Of a DNA stretch of 64,000 nt, positions 31,226-42,677 are shown in pieces. Source of the DNA: Cryptomeria japonica. Taxonomy: Eukaryota; Streptophyta; Pinopsida; Cupressales; Cupressaceae. Location: contig NC_081414.1 in assembly GCF_030272615.1 (NCBI RefSeq), positions 814,844,569-814,908,568 on the forward strand, given 5' to 3'. Position 1 is the first letter of the stretch. Every line of letters starts with the position of its first letter. The notes beneath the pieces were generated by a model. The model worked only from the letters and a program-made list of their open reading frames with translations. It did no database searches and had not been told where the DNA came from. Made by a program: the position numbers and the translations under genes.

Positions 31226-32903
31226 TCAAGAAAGAGCCTCACCCTCCCAATCTGTCATATGGAGAGGGGGGAAAGCTTGGAGAGGGATTGTTGCAAGGGT
31301 CACATCGGGTGCCTCACCAGTAGTGAGAGAAAGAGAAGAAGCAACAACAACGTCTTCCTCTACAAGCTCAGAGGAGGTGAGGGTCAATGATCGTGTGAAG
31401 ATCATAGACAAGGTCGGAATGTCCTCCAAGGAGCCGAACATGTAGGCCTCCAGGGAGGAAGTAGGTGACTCACTTGGAGAAGATGGAACTAGAATAGGAA
31501 TGTTGACCTCTGGGAGAGGGGTAGTGACAAACTCAAGAGAAGGCAAGGCTTGCTCAATCATGCAAATAGACATAGGAAAACCAACAAGCATTGAGACAAG
31601 CAAAGGTAGGGATTAAGAACATACCGATGAAGAATTGTACTATCAAAACATCGAAATAGGGCCTTGCTCAAACTTGTGTTTACATGGAAGGAGAGATGCA
31701 GACCTGCACCCGCTTAGGGGGGAGGTCATCAAAGGTCCCTAGAGTTGTGGGAAGAGAAACTAAACTGATGCAGAAGCGGGATCCACCAAAAGAACAAGCT
31801 CCAAAAGAGTTGCCCTAGAGGATGCACCAACACACTGTAAGGCAATGTCATGTGCTCAAGCCTAGGCTTACCAAAAGTGTTTACGCTCGCACGCACGTTG
31901 GTTCCTGCACCCACTTAGGGGGGAGGTCATCAAAGGTCCCTGGAGTTGTGGGAAGAGAAACTTAAACTGATGCAGAAGCGGGAGGCACTGAAGGAACGAG
32001 CTCCAAAATATTATTCATCGAAAGTGTTTACACTTGCACACTCGCTGGTTCAAGGAAGGGGAGATGAGGACCTACACCCGCTTAGGGGGGAGGTCATAAA
32101 AGGTCCCTAGAGTTGCGGGAAGAGAAACTAAAACTAATGCAAAAATGGGAGCCACCGAAGGAACAGGCTCCAAAATAGTAGCCCTGGAGGATGCAGCAGC
32201 GCACTATAAGGTAGCATCATGTGCTCAAGCCTAGGCTCATCGGAAGTGTTTACGCTCGCGCGTATGCTGGTTTCGATGGAGGTGGGGACCACCAACCGTA
32301 GTTTGAGATGAATCAAGAGCATCATGCTCCATAGTAGATGCCTCTTAGATCGGCTCAAGGATAGGAGAAGGCCTAACTGATGAAACAGGAGGGACATCTT
32401 GAACAGGCACCACATTCACAGTGACGGGCACCCGACCTTGCTTTGCTCGAGGACTGGGTGGAGGAATAGGAGGCATCGGTGTGGTCTGTGATGTAGATGC
32501 TAGCAAAGATGAACCAACCCGAGATGAGCGCTTCCCCTTCATATAGCGAGATGGTTGAGGGATATCATCCATATGATGGGAAGCTCGAAGGATGGGCGAG
32601 TCCTGGACTTTGGCAATGAAGGTACCTTTCTTTTGGTTGCACTAGGTGCAGTCGTAGGAATAGAGGACACCATTAGGGTCTGCATGGTCTGAGGCGGACA
32701 AGGAGGTCTTGGTGCAAGAGAAGGTTTAGCCTCACCCTGCTATGAGGGACATGTGGCACAACCCATTCCAAGACTAGGATCTTGAGTGCAGAAGTTGATG
32801 TAGGAGGAAACAAAGGTGTGACAAGTTGCGTCGATGTAGAAGCCAGCTCCCCCGTCTTGTATTTATAATATACATGGTCTAAAAGGTCATTATGGGGAAG
32901 CAT
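31226..32903 (-). pseudogene. Element D Ser/Pro-rich coding remnant with a triplicated unit
   Basis: Minus-strand frames here are rich in Ser, Pro and Leu (for example SSRVGSSLLASTSQTTPMPP near 32530, and VPSSPSESPTSSLEAYMFGS near 31460) but shift frame and meet many stops. They lie between the protease remnant and the 3' untranslated region. No known domain is recognised. The position could be a linker left after loss of RT-integrase, or an accessory frame. Confidence 0.35.
31690..32290. repeat. Three direct copies of a unit of about 165-220 bp
   Basis: Three copies start near 31704, 31907 and 32073. All begin with CACCCGCTTAGGGGGGAGGT or a one-base variant, then AAAGGTCCCTAGAGTTG. They share GGCTTACC or GGCTCATC ahead of AAGTGTTTACGCTCG. 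The middle copy is shortened. Confidence 0.82.
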
Positions 32904-32921
32904 GGAACCAATAGAGATAAG

Positions 32922-33323
32922 CTAGAAGTGATCCAAAGAGAAGTACCCACGAGAAATCAGCAGTTGATAGTCAATGTCTTGGATGACATGCACTACACCC
33001 TCAATTGGAAACTTTAAGCACTTGTGAACCATGGAAGGAACCGGCTCCATTGCGATCAACCATGGGATCTTGAGTCTAACTTGGAAGAAATCAAACTCAC
33101 ATATGATAGTAAAAACCGAGGACACCACCTTGGGACCTACCATCACCGTCAAGGTGATGCTGCCTATTAGGCTAATAGAGAATCCATGGTGGGACTGCAA
33201 GGTAGTGGGACACTCTCCATAGACTGGCCCATGCCATCCATTCACAAAGAGTGTCTCCTTCATGATGACATCATCTTTGCTTGAGGGGTCAACCATCACA
33301 CCTATGATAATTTGACCATTCAA
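32922..33323 (-). pseudogene. Element D protease, C-terminal part
   Basis: The 133-residue frame has SLIGSITLTVMVG then CEFDFFQVRLKIPWLIAMEP, VPSMVHKCLKFPIEG and VVHVIQDID. This is the order of the second half of a Ty3/gypsy protease and its exit (GxIxLxVxxG, then GRPW-like IPWL, then VPSxxHxxLKFP). The catalytic Asp-Ser-Gly block upstream is not recognisable. Confidence 0.6.
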
Positions 33324-33557
33324 TCAATCAGGGATATAGAGAGGAGCAGGCTCTCCGCAATATGGGGCATCGAGCAGTGTGAATGAGATAAGAATGTTAG
33401 ACACCTTCCCCTTCTGAGCAGGGGGAGATGGTAGGAGTGACGATCACCATATTGACGTATGGAATGCCATCTAAGGCCAGATCAGATGTAAAAATTACAT
33501 TTGTCGAGTGCGGAGGAAATGAGCTGGTATAGATCTACAAGTCACTATTGGTTTTAT

Positions 33558-34109
33558 CTACGGACTTGTTCGACTTGTGTTTTCTTGCATCAACTTTGAT
33601 ATCCCCACTATCGATGTGTTCTTGGACAATGTGTCTAAGATGATAACATATCTCAGTGTCATGACCAAGCACACAATGGTAATGGCAATACTTTGACCCA
33701 TCAAACTAGTGGGGGTAGGTTCGGCTATCTGATAGAGGTTAAGGCTTAGGTTGTCTTGCAACAACGGCTGCATGATACTCAAATAGGAGTCATTCAATTT
33801 TATGAAGACTCAGTTTTGCAAAGATTTAGAGGGATCTATGAGAGGATTAGCTACTACATTAGCCATGACTTTATTCCTCTAAGACCCATCTGAGGACATG
33901 CCAAGAAAAGACCCACCACAAGGGTTTGAAGAAGAGTCTCTGAGTTGCGTTGTGGTGTGTTGATAATCAGTCAAGGCAGAACACATGCTGGAAAAGTTCT
34001 GATAATGATTCAGAGACAAATTCTCCCTCAATGTCGATTGCAGATTGCCTATGAACATACACTGTAGGTCGTTATCTGGTAGGGCAAAGGGGATCTTAGT
34101 TGAGATCAC
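33558..34109 (-). pseudogene. Element D gag with CHHC zinc knuckle
   Basis: From 34109 the frame reads STKIPFALPDNDLQCMFIGN and NLSLNHYQNFSSM, resembling the C-terminal half of a gypsy capsid. In another frame near 33600-33700 lies KYCHYHCVLGHDTEICYHLR then IVQEHIDSGDIKV, a CX2HX4HX4C knuckle followed by the Leu/Ile helix typical of Tat and Athila gag. The frame changes and stops show it is dead. Confidence 0.6.
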
Positions 34110-34154
34110 TTTATATCATGAGATAAAATCCATCACAAGTACAAAGCAAGGGCA

Positions 34155-34562
34155 TCAAATAGACCTATCAAGATCCACTAAGTGGTCTAACCAATGAGAC
34201 AAATCTAGGGGTAATTGACCCTTATCCACAATATACCAATTATGCATGTGCTTAGAGGCCCATTTGGTGAGACAATCAACAACACCATTCGAATCCCTAG
34301 GGATATACGTGAAAGAAATAGAAACCAAAGAATCACACAAATGAAGAATCTGGTTAACAACCAAACTCAACTGCCAGCTAATATCCGTAGAATGTTGTCT
34401 AGTTAGAAAATTCACCACCACCTGAGAATCAAATTCATAGATGAGCCTATTCCAGCCAAGAGCACAAGCACGCTCCATAATAAATAAAATGGCGAGAGCC
34501 TCCATCAAATTATTAGTGTGACAGTCTTTATAAATAGAAAAGAAAAATTGAATGGTCCCCAA
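34155..34562 (-). pseudogene. LINE-type RNase H fragment
   Basis: A frame of 135 residues carries NLMEALAILFIMERACALGW, YEFDSQVVVNFL and YIPRDSNGVVDCLTKWASKH. This is the RVT_3-type RNase H seen at the C-terminus of many plant LINEs, with the Glu, Asp and Asp positions kept. No upstream LINE reverse transcriptase is in the window, so it is a 5'-truncated scrap next to element D gag. Confidence 0.7.
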
Positions 34563-34857
34563 CCTATCTCCTACTTAAGCTTACCTATATAGAAATCTAA
34601 ATGCATATTAAATCACCCATAACATGTGATATCTACAATTGTGATAGTGACTAGATAAGAGAGGTTCATAAATGAAAATTTTGAATTCTTGAAAACTGCA
34701 GCTATTGTTTGAGTATAATAAATGACTACTGTAACTTTGCATCTGGTGCAAGCTCCACCTAATGGGATCATGCCTCCATGAAGAAAATTTTGGTTTTTGG
34801 TTCAAATTTAGTGTTTCAACATTGTAATAAGGTCTAAAGGACCACTTTAAATATGTT

Positions 34858-36243
34858 TGTAGTGATTTTGAGTCTTAGAGAGTCTTTTGGGGTCAACTTT
34901 GTGAAAGTTGTAAAATCTTGTCAATGTTGTCATAGGGATACCAAGAGTTTGTAAACTATCCCCAATGAAATTTAATCATGTATGAAGGTCTATTTAACCT
35001 CTTTGAACCTATTTGTATCCATTTGGAGTCATAGGAGGTCTTCTTTTAAGCATATGTCAAATATTGCAAAAATTTGTCAAGATTGTCAAATGTTGCAAAG
35101 TTGTAAAGCATTGTGTTAGTTGGTTCAAATTTTAGTTAATGTTTATATGTTAGTTATGGGCATTGGATGATGTGATAAATATGTAAATAGGCCATTTCCA
35201 TCGACCAAGGGGTCGATTGGATGGTTGTGGGATGAAAATCAATAAAATCTTACATTGTTTTCATGTATTTTATGTGTCATTTGCTGCTCTATACCGTATT
35301 TTATGTACTGAGCATGTGCTAACTCGTATTGGTTTTGGTATAGGGGTGAGTTAATTTTTTTTTGGCTTTGGTTTGACTCAACTTTTTTGAGATTTGAGGG
35401 AGATACAAGTGTTTTTTTTCTGAAATCAGCCTATAGATTGAAGGTTTCAAGGGTTTTGGCACAAAAATTTGAAATAACCCTCCATTCCACCATGGGAAAA
35501 TGCTAATAATTGATGGAATGGTAGGTTTATATTTCCTTTCAATTTCACTTTTGGTTTTAGGGTGGGCATTCAAGTCAAGAGGGGGAGGAAAATAAAGCCC
35601 TAGGCTTGGCTTCTCTATGTGATAGGCTTGGAGATAAGGGTATTTTGGAGAGTTGAGTGAATTTGTTGCAAATCAGAATTATTGGGCACCCAAAACCAAT
35701 TTATTTGGTGGTTTGGTGATGCATGACACTTTTTGGAACCATTGATTGAGGATTGGTGTACATTTGAGAGGCAGTTGCTTTGGAAAAGTGGGCTAATTGG
35801 GGCTCTAATGTAGCGATAGAAGCCAAGTTTTGATGAACATACTCCAAAATACCATAGGACCATTTCAAGATATTATTTAGAACTCCTAGAAGAGTACTTG
35901 AATCTAGTTTTAGTTTGTGGAGAATTGGTCTAGATAGTGAGTTGTTTTCACCAGTCTAAAAAAGGAAGGCTACTAGGAATTAGGGTGGTTGTGAAGTATT
36001 TCACAATTCTTCATGCTAGGGACCTTAACCAATACTTGGAACATGTTTGGTTGGATGTCTTAAAATGTATGGGAAGCCTTCCCCTATATTTCTAGCCAAT
36101 TTGACTTAGTAACCAAGTTTGAGCAAAAAATTATCAATGAATAGGAAGGTGGTGAGTGGATAGGTGAGTTGGGAGAAGATCTTCCTATGAGATTTTGTGA
36201 TTGTTTTGAGTTTATTTTTGTCACCTTTAACCCTTTTCTTGCA
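34858..36243 (+). repeat. Element E 5' LTR
   Basis: It shares the start TGATTTTGAGTCTTAGAGAG with the 3' copy and runs to about TTTTCTTGCA. It contains a short palindrome (TCGACCAAGGGGTCGA, about 35201) and a polyadenylation-like AATAAAA at about 35241. It differs from the 3' copy at many sites and by small indels, so the element is old. Confidence 0.75.
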
Positions 36244-36327
36244 AGGGGTATTGGATCTTGGGAAGTAGATCTCTTGAAGGTGGAAGTTGAAAGTTGAGAG
36301 AAAAGTAAGTAAGGAGTTGAAGACAAG

Positions 36328-37085
36328 ATGGCTCCTAAGAATAGTGGCACTACTAGGGAGTTGTAGGAGTTGAAGGAGAAACCTGCAAAGTTGTTGGAGT
36401 CCCATAATATTGTGCTGGAAATGATTTCTACCCTTGAGTCTAATCAAAGAAGATGTGTGGTACTGGATAATGAAAGTGAACTTGAGGAAGAAAAGGGAGA
36501 AGGAGAGAATGAAGGACAAGAAGAACAATTGGACCCCAAGGAACACAGGACAATCAAACTTCTAGAAGAAGTTAAAGGAGATAAACATAAGGTGAAGTTT
36601 ATTTTCCTATGTATGGAGGGAATTTGAATGACGAAGAGATTTTATATTGGACTGTAGCTACGTACAATCACTTTGAATGTGAAGATGTTCTTATTGAGCA
36701 ACAGGCAAAGATAGCAAAGACAAATTTGAAAGTACATGCATTGTTATGGTGGGACTATGAACAAAATGAAAGGAGAAAGAGAGGTAAAGAAAACATAGTT
36801 TCTTGGGACCAAATTGTTTCTAAACTTAAAGGTAAGTTTCTTCCGAAAGACTATGAAGTTCAATTATATAAGAAACTCCAAAGTTTGAAACAAAAGGATT
36901 TAGCTGTTAAGACTTACACTGATGAAATTTACAAGTTGAGCATAAGGTCAAGTAGGATGGAAGATGAGGTTGAAAAGGTTGCTAGATACCTTGGTAGAAT
37001 TAGATTTAACATTCAAGATAAATTAGTTGTGGCAAGCCCAAAGACGGTGGAGGAGTGTTTTCAATTGGATGTTAGAGTGGAATAA
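36328..37085 (+). pseudogene. Element E gag
   Basis: The start ATG is at 36328 (MAPKNSGTTREL). TAG at 36364-36366 follows, then a Glu-rich segment. A one-base frameshift near 36600 leads to the gag core: MYGGNLNDEEILYW, KVHALLWWDYEQNERRKRG, WDQIVSKLKGKFLPKDYE, and DEVEKVARYLGRI. This is the Retrotrans_gag pattern of Ty3/gypsy chromoviruses. TAA ends it at 37083-37085. No CCHC knuckle is found downstream. Confidence 0.85.
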
Positions 37086-37461
37086 AAGATGAAAAGAAGA
37101 CAAGGCAAGTAGAGGTAGACGTGACACCTCTAGGGGGAGAGGATCATTTCCTAATTCAAGACATAGAAATGAAAGCCAAGAAGATGCAAACAAAGGCCAA
37201 GAACAAGTTGCAGAATCCAAAGGTGGATTCAGAGGCACTAGAGGTAAATTTTGTGGAGGTAGGCATTCAAATACATTTTAAGGGAGATGTTACCATTAAA
37301 GTGATTTTGTACATCCAACATTCAAGTATCCTAAGAAGCAAGGTTCTACAGCAAGTGGAGGTGAAAGAAGAAGTGTAAAGAGGGTTCAAAAAGTGCAAGA
37401 AGAGGAAGGTTAGAGCATAAACTCTCCTAGTCATGTTTGCATTTGAGAAGTTGGAGAAGCA

Positions 37462-37890
37462 TTGATGTTGAGAAGAATAGTCTTGAAGACATATAAGGAC
37501 AAGGAGAAGACACAAAGAAGAGCATTGTTCAGGATCAATTGCAAATGCAAAGGTAAGGTATGCAAGGTAGTGATAGATTCTGGTTCAACTAACAATATGA
37601 TATCTAGTGAAATGATAGACAAATTGAAACTAGAAAGAGGTCTTCATCCAACACCATATAAAGCCTCTTTGGTGAATGATAACCAATCAATCTTAGTAAA
37701 TGAGAAAGCATATGTTGAGTTTTAGGTTGGTGAATATAGAGATAGGGTTCTTTGTGATGTACTACCCATGGATTGTTGTCATCTACTTATTGGAAGGACA
37801 TGACAATTTGATAGACAATTAATCTATGATGGTAGAGATAATACTTACACTATTAGGAAGGATGGAAAAAAAATTATACTAACCCCACTG
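37462..37890 (+). pseudogene. Element E aspartic protease
   Basis: The frame reads FRINCKCKGKVCKVVIDSGS, with an intact Asp-Ser-Gly active site, then TNNMISSEMIDKLKLE and ASLVNDNQSILVNEKAYVEF. TAG at 37723-37725 stands where Gln is usual (EF*VGEYRD). It continues RVLCDVLPMDCCHLLIGR, then TGA at the Trp of the GRPWQFDR motif (37801-37803), then DGRDNTYTIRKDGKKI. This is typical of chromovirus protease. Confidence 0.85.
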
Positions 37891-38463
37891 TAAGATAATG
37901 TTGAAGCAAAAGACAAGGCATCAAAAATCATCTTGGTTGGTAAGAAAGAGTCGGTGAAGATAAATGAAGAGGAGTCAAGAAAATTTGTAGTCACTCCAAT
38001 GCTTGGACATACCAAAACAAAGGTTTTAAAGGTTGTTTCAGTCAGGGATGATAGAGATAAGATGTTTATTCCTAAAACAAGCCAAGAAAGTGCCAAATAT
38101 TAGATGTATGTGCAGCCACAAGGTGGGTGGAAGAAGGATGAAGCAATCCTAGTTGGCAATGTGATTTGTCCTATAGTTGCAAAGGTAGTGGAGAGGCAGT
38201 CATGTCCTATAATAATAGGTCATTTTGGATCTGATAAACACGATGGAGCAGGGGTTACAATGATAAAGAACCTGAAGCATGAGGGGAAGATAAGTTGACA
38301 AGGAGTCAAGAATGTTTGGCAAGAGCCAAAGTACAAAACTAAGCATGAAGCATATCTGATGGAGGAACCACTTCAAGGTACCCTTGGTAAGTGTTTGTGT
38401 ACAAGTATTCAAGCAAGGATGACAACTCAAGAGGTCAGAGATGGACAAGTGCTATCTAGTTTT
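37891..38463 (+). other. Element E region between protease and 3' LTR
   Basis: The place where RT and integrase should be holds about 570 bp with short Lys/Glu-rich frames and no recognised domain. It probably reflects an internal deletion, or sequence typical of a non-autonomous subfamily. Confidence 0.45.
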
Positions 38464-39869
38464 TGTTGTGATTTTGAGTCTTAGAGAGTCTTTTGGGGTC
38501 AACTTTGTGAAAGTTGTAAAATCTTGTCAATGTTGTCATAGGGATACCAAGAGTTGGTAAAATATTCCCAATGAAATTTAATCATGTATTCATTTATATT
38601 TTACCTCTTTGAACCTATTTGTAAAGATTTAGAGTCATAGGAGGTCTTATTTTAGGCATATCTCAAATATTGCAAAAGGGTGTCAAGATTGTCAAATGTT
38701 ACAAAGTTGTATAGCATTGTGTTAGTTGGTTCAAATGCTACTTAATGTTCATATGTTAGTTATGGACATTGGAGGATGTTAGAAATATGTAAATAGGCCA
38801 TTTCAATCGACCAAGGGGTCGATTGGATGGTTGAGGAATGAAAATCAATAAAATCTCAAATTGCTTTCCTACATTTTCTGTGTTATTCGCTTCTTTAGAC
38901 CTTTGTACAGTACTGTACGACTTGAACATGTGCTAACTCCTATTATTTTTTTTAGATGGGTGAGTTAACCTAATTTTTTCTTTGGCTGACTCAATTTCAT
39001 TGATATTTGAGGGAGATACAAGTGTTTTTTTTCTTCTGAAATTAGCCTATGGACTGAGGGTTTCAAGGGGTTTGGCACAAAATGATAATAACCCTTCATT
39101 CCACCATGGGAAAATGATAATATCTTTTGGAATGGTAGGTGTATATTTCATTTCAATGTCCCTTTTTGTTTCATGGTAGGAGATCAAGTCTGGGGGGAGG
39201 ACAATGAAGCCCTAGGCCTAGCATCTCTATGTGACAAGCTTGGAAATAAGGGTATTTTGGAGAGTTGAGTGAATCTGTTGCAAATTGGAATGCTTCAGAA
39301 GCCAAACCAATTTATTTGGTTGTTTGTGATTCACAAAACCTATTGGAGCCATCGATTGAGGATTTGTGTGCATTTGAGAGGTAGTTGCATTGGAAAAGTG
39401 GGCTAATTCAATCTCTAGTGAAGCGATAGAAGCTTTTTTTTATGAACATTCTTTAAAATACCATAGGGCCATTTCAAGATATTATTTATAAATCCCAAAA
39501 GGTTTCTTGAATATGATTTTATTTTTAGGAGAAGGGGTCTAGATAGTGAGTTATTTTCTCCAATCCAAAAAAGGGAGGTTGCTAAGAATTAGGGTGATTG
39601 TGAAGTATTTCACCATTCTTCATGCTAGGGACATTAACCAATGCTTGTATAATGTTTGTTTGGATTTCTTAAGATATTTGAGAAGCTTTCCTCTAGGATT
39701 ATAGCCAATTTGAGTTATTAACCAAGTTTGAGCAAAAAATCATCAACGAATAGGAAGGTGGTGAGTGGATAGGCGAGTTGGTAAAAGATCTTCCTTTGAG
39801 GTTTTGTGAGCCATTTTTGGTGATTGTTGTGATTTTTTTTTTGTCACTCTGTAGCCCTTTTCATTAACA
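38464..39869 (+). repeat. Element E 3' LTR
   Basis: It repeats the 5' LTR from GATTTTGAGTC through the TCGACCAAGGGGTCGA palindrome (about 38808) and the AATAAAA block to about TTCATTAACA. The last 60 bases are more diverged. Confidence 0.75.
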
Positions 39870-42514
39870 TCGGTGCTTGGGATTACACATTCCAACAAAA
39901 ACTAACAGTCAAAACAGTGCATGGTAGTGAAAGCACATAGCATGGCGGTGAATGGCATGCAAAACAGGATAGCAGATCTCAATTAGCATTAGTTGTCAAC
40001 ATTAAGATGTTTTTAATTTAATTTTAAATCTACTCTCATTCTCTATACTTTTAAATTTTGAGTGCCCATCAATTTATTTTATTGAAAAGATGTAGAATTT
40101 GGTGTAGATTAAAAGGTTGCTAGAAAAGAATGGTGCACAGAGGAGCACAAGGGCTATGGAATAAACAAGAGAGAACTCATTAGCAACTCAAAAATCAATG
40201 TGGAATGCCCAAAATGTTTTAGTAAATATGAAGTTGATCGTAATAGTAGCATTTGCAACACATTTCTCTCTCCCAAAAGATAATTATAATTATTCTTCCT
40301 TTCAAATGTCAGTGATATGTGATACATTAGCATTCTACACTTCAATTTCACTGGCAACTGTCCTAATGCACACACTATAAGGTTAACAAGAAGATTGTCT
40401 GCTTCTCAACACCCCACTCACAGGCATATGGGTATTGTTGGGTGAGCCTTAAACCACACACATTAAGCAACATATTAAGTCTAGAGAGTTAGTCAATTTT
40501 GAGTGTTTAACACTCTTAAGTCTAGAAGTGTATTCTTAGTGTGATCATATAAATTAAGCAACATATTAAGCCTAGAAAATGTCAGCCAACTCTTAGTGTT
40601 TAACACTTTTAAGTCTAGAAGTGTAAGATTGATGTGCGATGTTTAAGAAATTCTGTAGACCCACTTCTATATTTTTGTTTGTCTTTCATTGCACTATTTT
40701 TATTGATAACTCCATTGATAAACAACACCGCTTTTACATCTTCCAAGGAGGATTACTTAATCATTGGACACACCCAATAACAAGGGAGGAAATGCTTGTT
40801 AGGTAGACACCTTTTCATTACATATAATTGTTGTCTTTACATGATCTTAATTGTTGATAATTTATAACCTCAATAATTGTCTTTAAATACTTTTCAAATG
40901 TAATTGTTGTGAAGTAGTAAAGTCATGCGCTGCTTTGTCTTCTTTTTATTAAACCATCACATTTCTATCATTGCCCTTTCTTCTTAACATGTTTGCTCCT
41001 TTTTCTTGCCCAAATTTTCTTTTATTTTAATTTAGTCCTATATGGTTTTTATCTTATATGACTTTGTCTACTATCACCACTTATTCATTTAATCTCTACT
41101 CTAAAGAAATGAATCACTGCTTATTATAAAGAAAATTACTCTGTAATTTGCTACCATTAAACACAATCATTGTTTATTGTAATATAATTGATGCTCTTCA
41201 TGAGTGTGATAATTTAAATTTGATACAATATATCTTTCATATCTATATTGACAATTTATTGCATGAATAATTCTTTATAAAAGAAGACTATGTGTAGGAG
41301 TTACAACTAGATATGGAGGGTCCTATGACCTCCCTTTAACATCAATGATATTTAATTATTCCATGTAGGTTAGATGAATACAATCATATTTGTGTTCTAT
41401 TTTAGAGAGTACATGACATTAGAATCATGTACTAGAATCACCATAAATTAGATCTATCAAATTTCAACAGTCTTTGTTAATGATTGTAGTTGATTTCGAG
41501 ATTCAATTGTAAAAGCATCAAAAGTACTTTGATTTGTAGTTAGTAATTTTAGTTGATGCAAAAGTAGTTACACAGTTGAATAAAAAAATCTACTAAAATT
41601 ATCACCATAAATTCTAATAACAACTTTATCAGGACCCCCAACACTCGATAGGGTAAGTGCACAAAGATGGTGGTAAAAAAGGGGGGTATAAGTGGACACT
41701 TGTTTTTTGAAATTAGGTGAACTTGAACTTGGAGGTAAAATTTGAAAGTCATCCACTCAAGATATGAAAATAATCAAAAGACAAATATTGTAGTACTCTG
41801 AATCTAGTTTCCAAACTACTAAACTTTTCCAAAATTGGATAAGATTAAGAGGGTCAAATCCTTCGTGCACCAAAAACATCCTAATTTTTTCTAACAAACA
41901 TAACATAGTGTCTAATGTACACATCAAAAAAGTCATAGTTAGATTTAGTATTTTGACAAATCCTTTGGCGTAAAGATAGTTAAGAGTGAGCACTAGAAGA
42001 TGTGTATTTTTTTTGTAATTTTTTGTGTAGTATTTTTTTTATGATTTTTCCAATCGAGTACATCTTGAAAATTCGGTACTTGTTCATGCACGAAGCATAA
42101 GTTGCACTAAACAAATAAAAAATATAATTTTATTTTTTTTAAATTGTAAAGAATCAAGTGCGCTACAATAATATATAAAGTTTTTTAAATTTAGATAAGT
42201 ATATCAAAACTTATTTAAAAAAATAGTGCACCTATGTCTGTGAGAACTATGGAGACACTGGTAAAAGAAATTCAATAATAAAATGTTTTTGTTGTTCAAA
42301 TTTTAAAAAAATTATATGGTTAGAAAGTTCAGAAGATGGGTGAAATATGGTGGCAATTTTAGAAATACTCACTTGATGAAGTGTAAACCTGATGATGACA
42401 AAGTCGAGAAACCAAGTTGATAAAATAAAACACATCAAAAAGGAGGGAAATGGAGGGAAATCAAACTTCCAAACCGTAGCTTTGTCATCCAAGCCTATTT
42501 CCAACCCTAAACAG
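39870..42514. other. AT-rich spacer with one small duplication
   Basis: No gene is recognised. A tandem duplication of about 91 bp lies at 40461-40640 (shared AAGCAACATATTAAG and AGTGTTTAACACT). Short minus-strand frames near 41550-41990 have no recognisable motif. Confidence 0.5.
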
Positions 42515-42655
42515 TCAAAAGCGTGTACGGGGTACGTATGGTATAAAAAGCGCGTACGGGATACTTATGGTGTAAGAAGTGCATACGGTCTATCTTAACT
42601 ATAAACAACGTGTATGCACTATGTTTACTATAAACAGCGCATACGTGCTACATTT
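42515..42655. repeat. 29-bp degenerate tandem repeat around GCGTACGG
   Basis: Five units of 28-30 bp of the type GCGCGTACGGGATACTTATG, then GTATAAA, decaying to the right, end 22 bp before the LARD-like element. Related words recur at 57371-57540. Confidence 0.7.
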
Positions 42656-42677
42656 GTTTAAATTTTAGGTGTGTAAA

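Larger units (their letters stand above)
28524..34145 (-). mobile_element. Element D: decayed Ty3/gypsy relative of element C
   Basis: This is a minus-strand remnant with one LTR at the left (28524-29659), a polypurine tract nearly the same as in C, an untranslated region with a C-run hairpin, a repeated Ser/Pro-rich stretch, half a protease and a gag zinc knuckle. RT, RNase H, integrase and the 5' LTR are missing. The shared AGTCAAACCCCCA and TTTCCACCTCCACG words in its LTR (about 28998-29035) match the element C LTR (about 9458-9495), which places the two in one clade. Confidence 0.65.
34858..39869 (+). mobile_element. Element E: gag-protease-only LTR retrotransposon
   Basis: Two direct repeats of about 1.4 kb (34858-36243 and 38464-39869) surround about 2.2 kb that codes a chromovirus-like gag and protease but has no RT, RNase H or integrase. 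Exact ends are approximate. I found no clear target-site duplication, primer site or polypurine tract. It looks like a non-autonomous Ty3/gypsy derivative. Confidence 0.7.

Noticed and set aside
41549-41993. Minus-strand frames of 60-78 codons
   Set aside because: Overlapping frames with no recognisable motif in AT-rich spacer.
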